A DNA stretch of 64,000 nucleotides, taken from contig NZ_JACJRQ010000020.1 in the NCBI RefSeq assembly GCF_014697355.1, positions 87,247-151,246 on the forward strand, given 5' to 3'. The number at the start of each line of letters is the position of its first letter. The first letter of the stretch is position 1. The DNA is from Nostoc calcicola FACHB-3891 (GTDB lineage Bacteria > Cyanobacteriota > Cyanobacteriia > Cyanobacteriales > Nostocaceae). The notes beneath the pieces are model-generated. The model worked only from the letters and a program-made list of their open reading frames with translations. It did not search any database and was not told the origin of the DNA. Below, piece after piece: positions 63,401-64,000 of this stretch. The position numbers and the translations under genes are program-made.

Positions 63401-63646
63401 CTCAATAAAGATTGGATTGCCATTCGCATTGCCGACAACGGACTTGGCATGGATGAAAAAACACTCTCTCGGTTGTTCGATCCATTTTTTACCACCAAAA
63501 GTGTTGGTAAAGGCACAGGGCTAGGGCTTTCCATCAGCTACCAGATTGTCACAGATAAACACAAGGGCAAGATTTACTGCCAATCTGAACCTTTCAAAGG
63601 CACAGAGTTTGTAGTTGAACTGCCAATTCGTCAGGCAAAAACTTAA
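60482..63646 (+). CDS. Histidine kinase with three cyanobacteriochrome-type GAF domains
   Basis: The 1054-residue protein has GAF1 (about 40-200), GAF2 (about 225-385), GAF3 (about 410-570) and GAF4 (about 595-755). A coiled coil and a kinase follow (H-box VAGVAHEINNPVNF, His796; N-box NLLSNAIDALEE; GTGLGLSI). GAF1-3 have the WEDxxLQET-GGRYR and DIY-AGH-RCH patterns of red/green-type cyanobacteriochromes. Their Cys-His pairs start at Cys132, Cys317 and Cys502, spaced exactly 185 residues, so they are tandem duplicates. GAF4 lacks the Cys (VPHLDV). It should covalently bind a bilin at up to three sites and signal light colour. No receiver partner is next to it. Confidence 0.9.
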   Translation: MTTHDYKASNVQDVEECHKQLQLTVQYQKILARILAKIRASVNLESLCSTSCQDISRQLKIERVAIYRFNADWSGSFINRFGFAEPRWDTLNAFGQDLVWEDSYLQETQGGRYRKNEPFAVADIYDAGHARCHVEVLEQFQIRAYAIAPIFIGAKLWGLLAGYQHSTTRQWHPHEVEFLAQAASHLGVAMQQAEILEQSKQRTAELQDAIARQRALTEVVGNIRSSVNTEIILDTACQELCKLLKLERAAVYRFNEDWSGEFVSQFGMVEAQWDRIHPFGKNLVWQDTHLQDTKGGRYRNNETFAVNDIYQVGHSRCHIDILEQFKIRAYALAPIFIGPKLWGLIAAYQHSGARQWANYEVEFLGQVGAQLGVAIQQAENLTQSKQQATALQNAIARQRALTEVVGKIRSSLDINLILKTTCQEVCKLLRVERVGVYRFNEDWSGEFVSHFGMVEAQWDSINLFGKNLVWEDTHLQETKGGRYRNNESFAVDDIYQAGHSRCHLDILEQFKIRAYALTPIFVGRNLWGLLAAYQHSAPRQWGSVEVEFLGQVASQLGVAMQSSEMLTQIQTRADELHKSAEQRRILYDLVVKIRESLDLETIFKTTVQEVRRSLKADRVGIFRFDSDVGFCSGEFIAEDVLPKFDSALAVKVQDYCFGDQYAPQYRQGQVQVISDVNSVGSKVPHLDVIERFQVKAQIIVPLMEGDELWGLLCIHQCTHVRDWEEAELEFVTQVAAQASVALRQAKLFQQSSLLGQTREEANQLAQTLNELRTAQLQIIHSEKMASLGQLVAGVAHEINNPVNFIHGNLEHAHQYTQDLLRCVELYQEYHPTAAPEIQEFLKKAEIDFLFDDLPKLFQSMKVGTERIREIVSSLRNFSRLDEADFKAANVHEGIDSTLMILQNRLKSSTDGPTIHVSKDYENLPLIECYPGQLNQVFMNLLSNAIDALEERNAQTTPEAMAANPSQIRISTSLLNKDWIAIRIADNGLGMDEKTLSRLFDPFFTTKSVGKGTGLGLSISYQIVTDKHKGKIYCQSEPFKGTEFVVELPIRQAKT

Positions 63647-63728
63647 AAATCAGTACCTCAAATCAGGGAATTGTATCATATCCGGTTGAACAGTTGTCAT
63701 TGCGAAGGTAAGAGAGACTTTGAATTTT

Positions 63729-63767
63729 CCCCCTTCCCTCGTAGGGAAGGGGGTTAGGGGGTTAGGT
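63729..63767. repeat. Dispersed palindromic repeat (ccttccctcgtagggaagg)
   Basis: CCCTTCCCTCGTAGGGAAGG is a near-perfect palindrome followed by gggttagggggttagg. It is the intergenic counterpart of the element inserted in the CHAT gene at 5250-5342. Confidence 0.75.
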
Positions 63768-63850
63768 CAATCGTTAGCTTTTCCACATAACGTGAAAAGT
63801 CAGAGTCTTTTCTTCCCCTGCTCCCCCTGCTGAAGAATAACTTTCGCTAC

Positions 63851-64000
63851 TCATTTCACGACGATCTCACTTTTTCGCATTGCATCAACCTGCAACTCAA
63901 TTGCATCAACCTGCAACTCAATTGCATCGACCTGCAACTCAATTGCATCGACCTGCAACTCAATTGCATCAACCTGCAACTCAATTGCATCGACCTGCAA
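63851..64000 (-). CDS. 3' end of a heptad-repeat protein, cut by the window edge
   Basis: On the minus strand the frame is open from the edge to TGA at 63851. It reads six units of LQVDAIE, the last ending LQVDAMRKSEIVVK. Each unit is 21 bp. The first and fifth positions, Leu and Ala/Ile, give a coiled-coil heptad. Differences among units are gtc/gtt changes that keep Val, as expected for translated repeats. The start and full length are not in the window. No family is recognised. Confidence 0.55.
   Translation of the reverse strand: MQVDAIELQVDAIELQVDAIELQVDAIELQVDAIELQVDAMRKSEIVVK

Noticed and set aside
63876..64000. CRISPR-like appearance of the 21-bp repeats at the right edge
   Set aside because: The units are directly abutting with no spacers, and they read as heptads on the minus strand.

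Overview
The window looks like chromosomal DNA of a filamentous, probably Nostoc-like cyanobacterium. The reasons are the very frequent GCGATCGC (HIP1) octamers, many tracts of short tandem heptamers (STRR-type repeats such as gaattca, aagggta, atgacaa), cyanobacteriochrome-type GAF domains, a sulfate ABC transporter of the sbpA-cysT-cysW type, CHAT/NTPase/TPR proteins and a giant Hstk-type kinase (Ser/Thr kinase plus histidine kinase). No rRNA, tRNA, CRISPR array or phage genes were seen.

Layout. 0.5-8 kb: mutS2, a tiny heptad-repeat ORF, a CHAT-NTPase-TPR protein with a broken EACC1-like gene upstream, and a DUF218/YdcF protein. 8-13 kb: C-terminal processing protease, family 2 glycosyltransferase, PAS-GGDEF-EAL protein. 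13-15.4 kb: decayed DNA with a truncated IS701-type transposase, an IS5-type transposase tail and an L-lactate dehydrogenase pseudogene. 15.5-26.5 kb: mainly minus-strand accessory genes (flavin disulfide reductase, small secreted protein, esterase, WD40 protein, heme membrane protein, methyltransferase, SDR, NTF2-like protein, cupin, alpha/beta hydrolase, a hydrolase-cupin chimera, DsbA-like protein) with several duplications and fragments. 26.7-33.4 kb: NarL-type response regulator and a 2022-residue hybrid kinase, evidently one signalling pair. 33.6-40.1 kb: SDR pseudogene, PAP2 phosphatase, zinc-ribbon membrane protein, peroxiredoxin-glutaredoxin, a probable alpha/beta pseudo-hydrolase, epimerase, glutathione peroxidase. 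40.5-43.9 kb: methionine salvage genes mtnD-mtnX-mtnB, a YgiN-like monooxygenase and a class II glutamine amidotransferase. 44.8-51.3 kb: sulfur region (TSUP permease, two sulfate-binding proteins, cysT, cysW, NIL-domain protein). 51.5-59 kb: an ArgRS-like protein without a catalytic core, then a three-gene minus-strand island of M50 membrane protease, PEP-CTERM-like protein and a 1430-residue leishmanolysin/LysM/coiled-coil/PPC protein. 60.5-63.6 kb: a kinase with three cyanobacteriochrome-type GAF domains. The right edge cuts a gene made of 21-bp heptad repeats.

Two themes stand out. First, small dispersed repeats have entered coding sequences many times: in frame in mutS2, the CHAT gene (twice), the giant kinase and sbpA; disruptively in the lactate dehydrogenase and an SDR gene; and as captured protein ends in mtnB and others. 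At least three MITE-like families with terminal inverted repeats fill the gaps. Second, the protease island at 52.7-59 kb combines an intramembrane-type protease, a sorting-signal protein and a huge modular protein with no Sec signal. It is the best candidate here for an undescribed export or processing system. Domain calls come from reading motifs; no database search was run.
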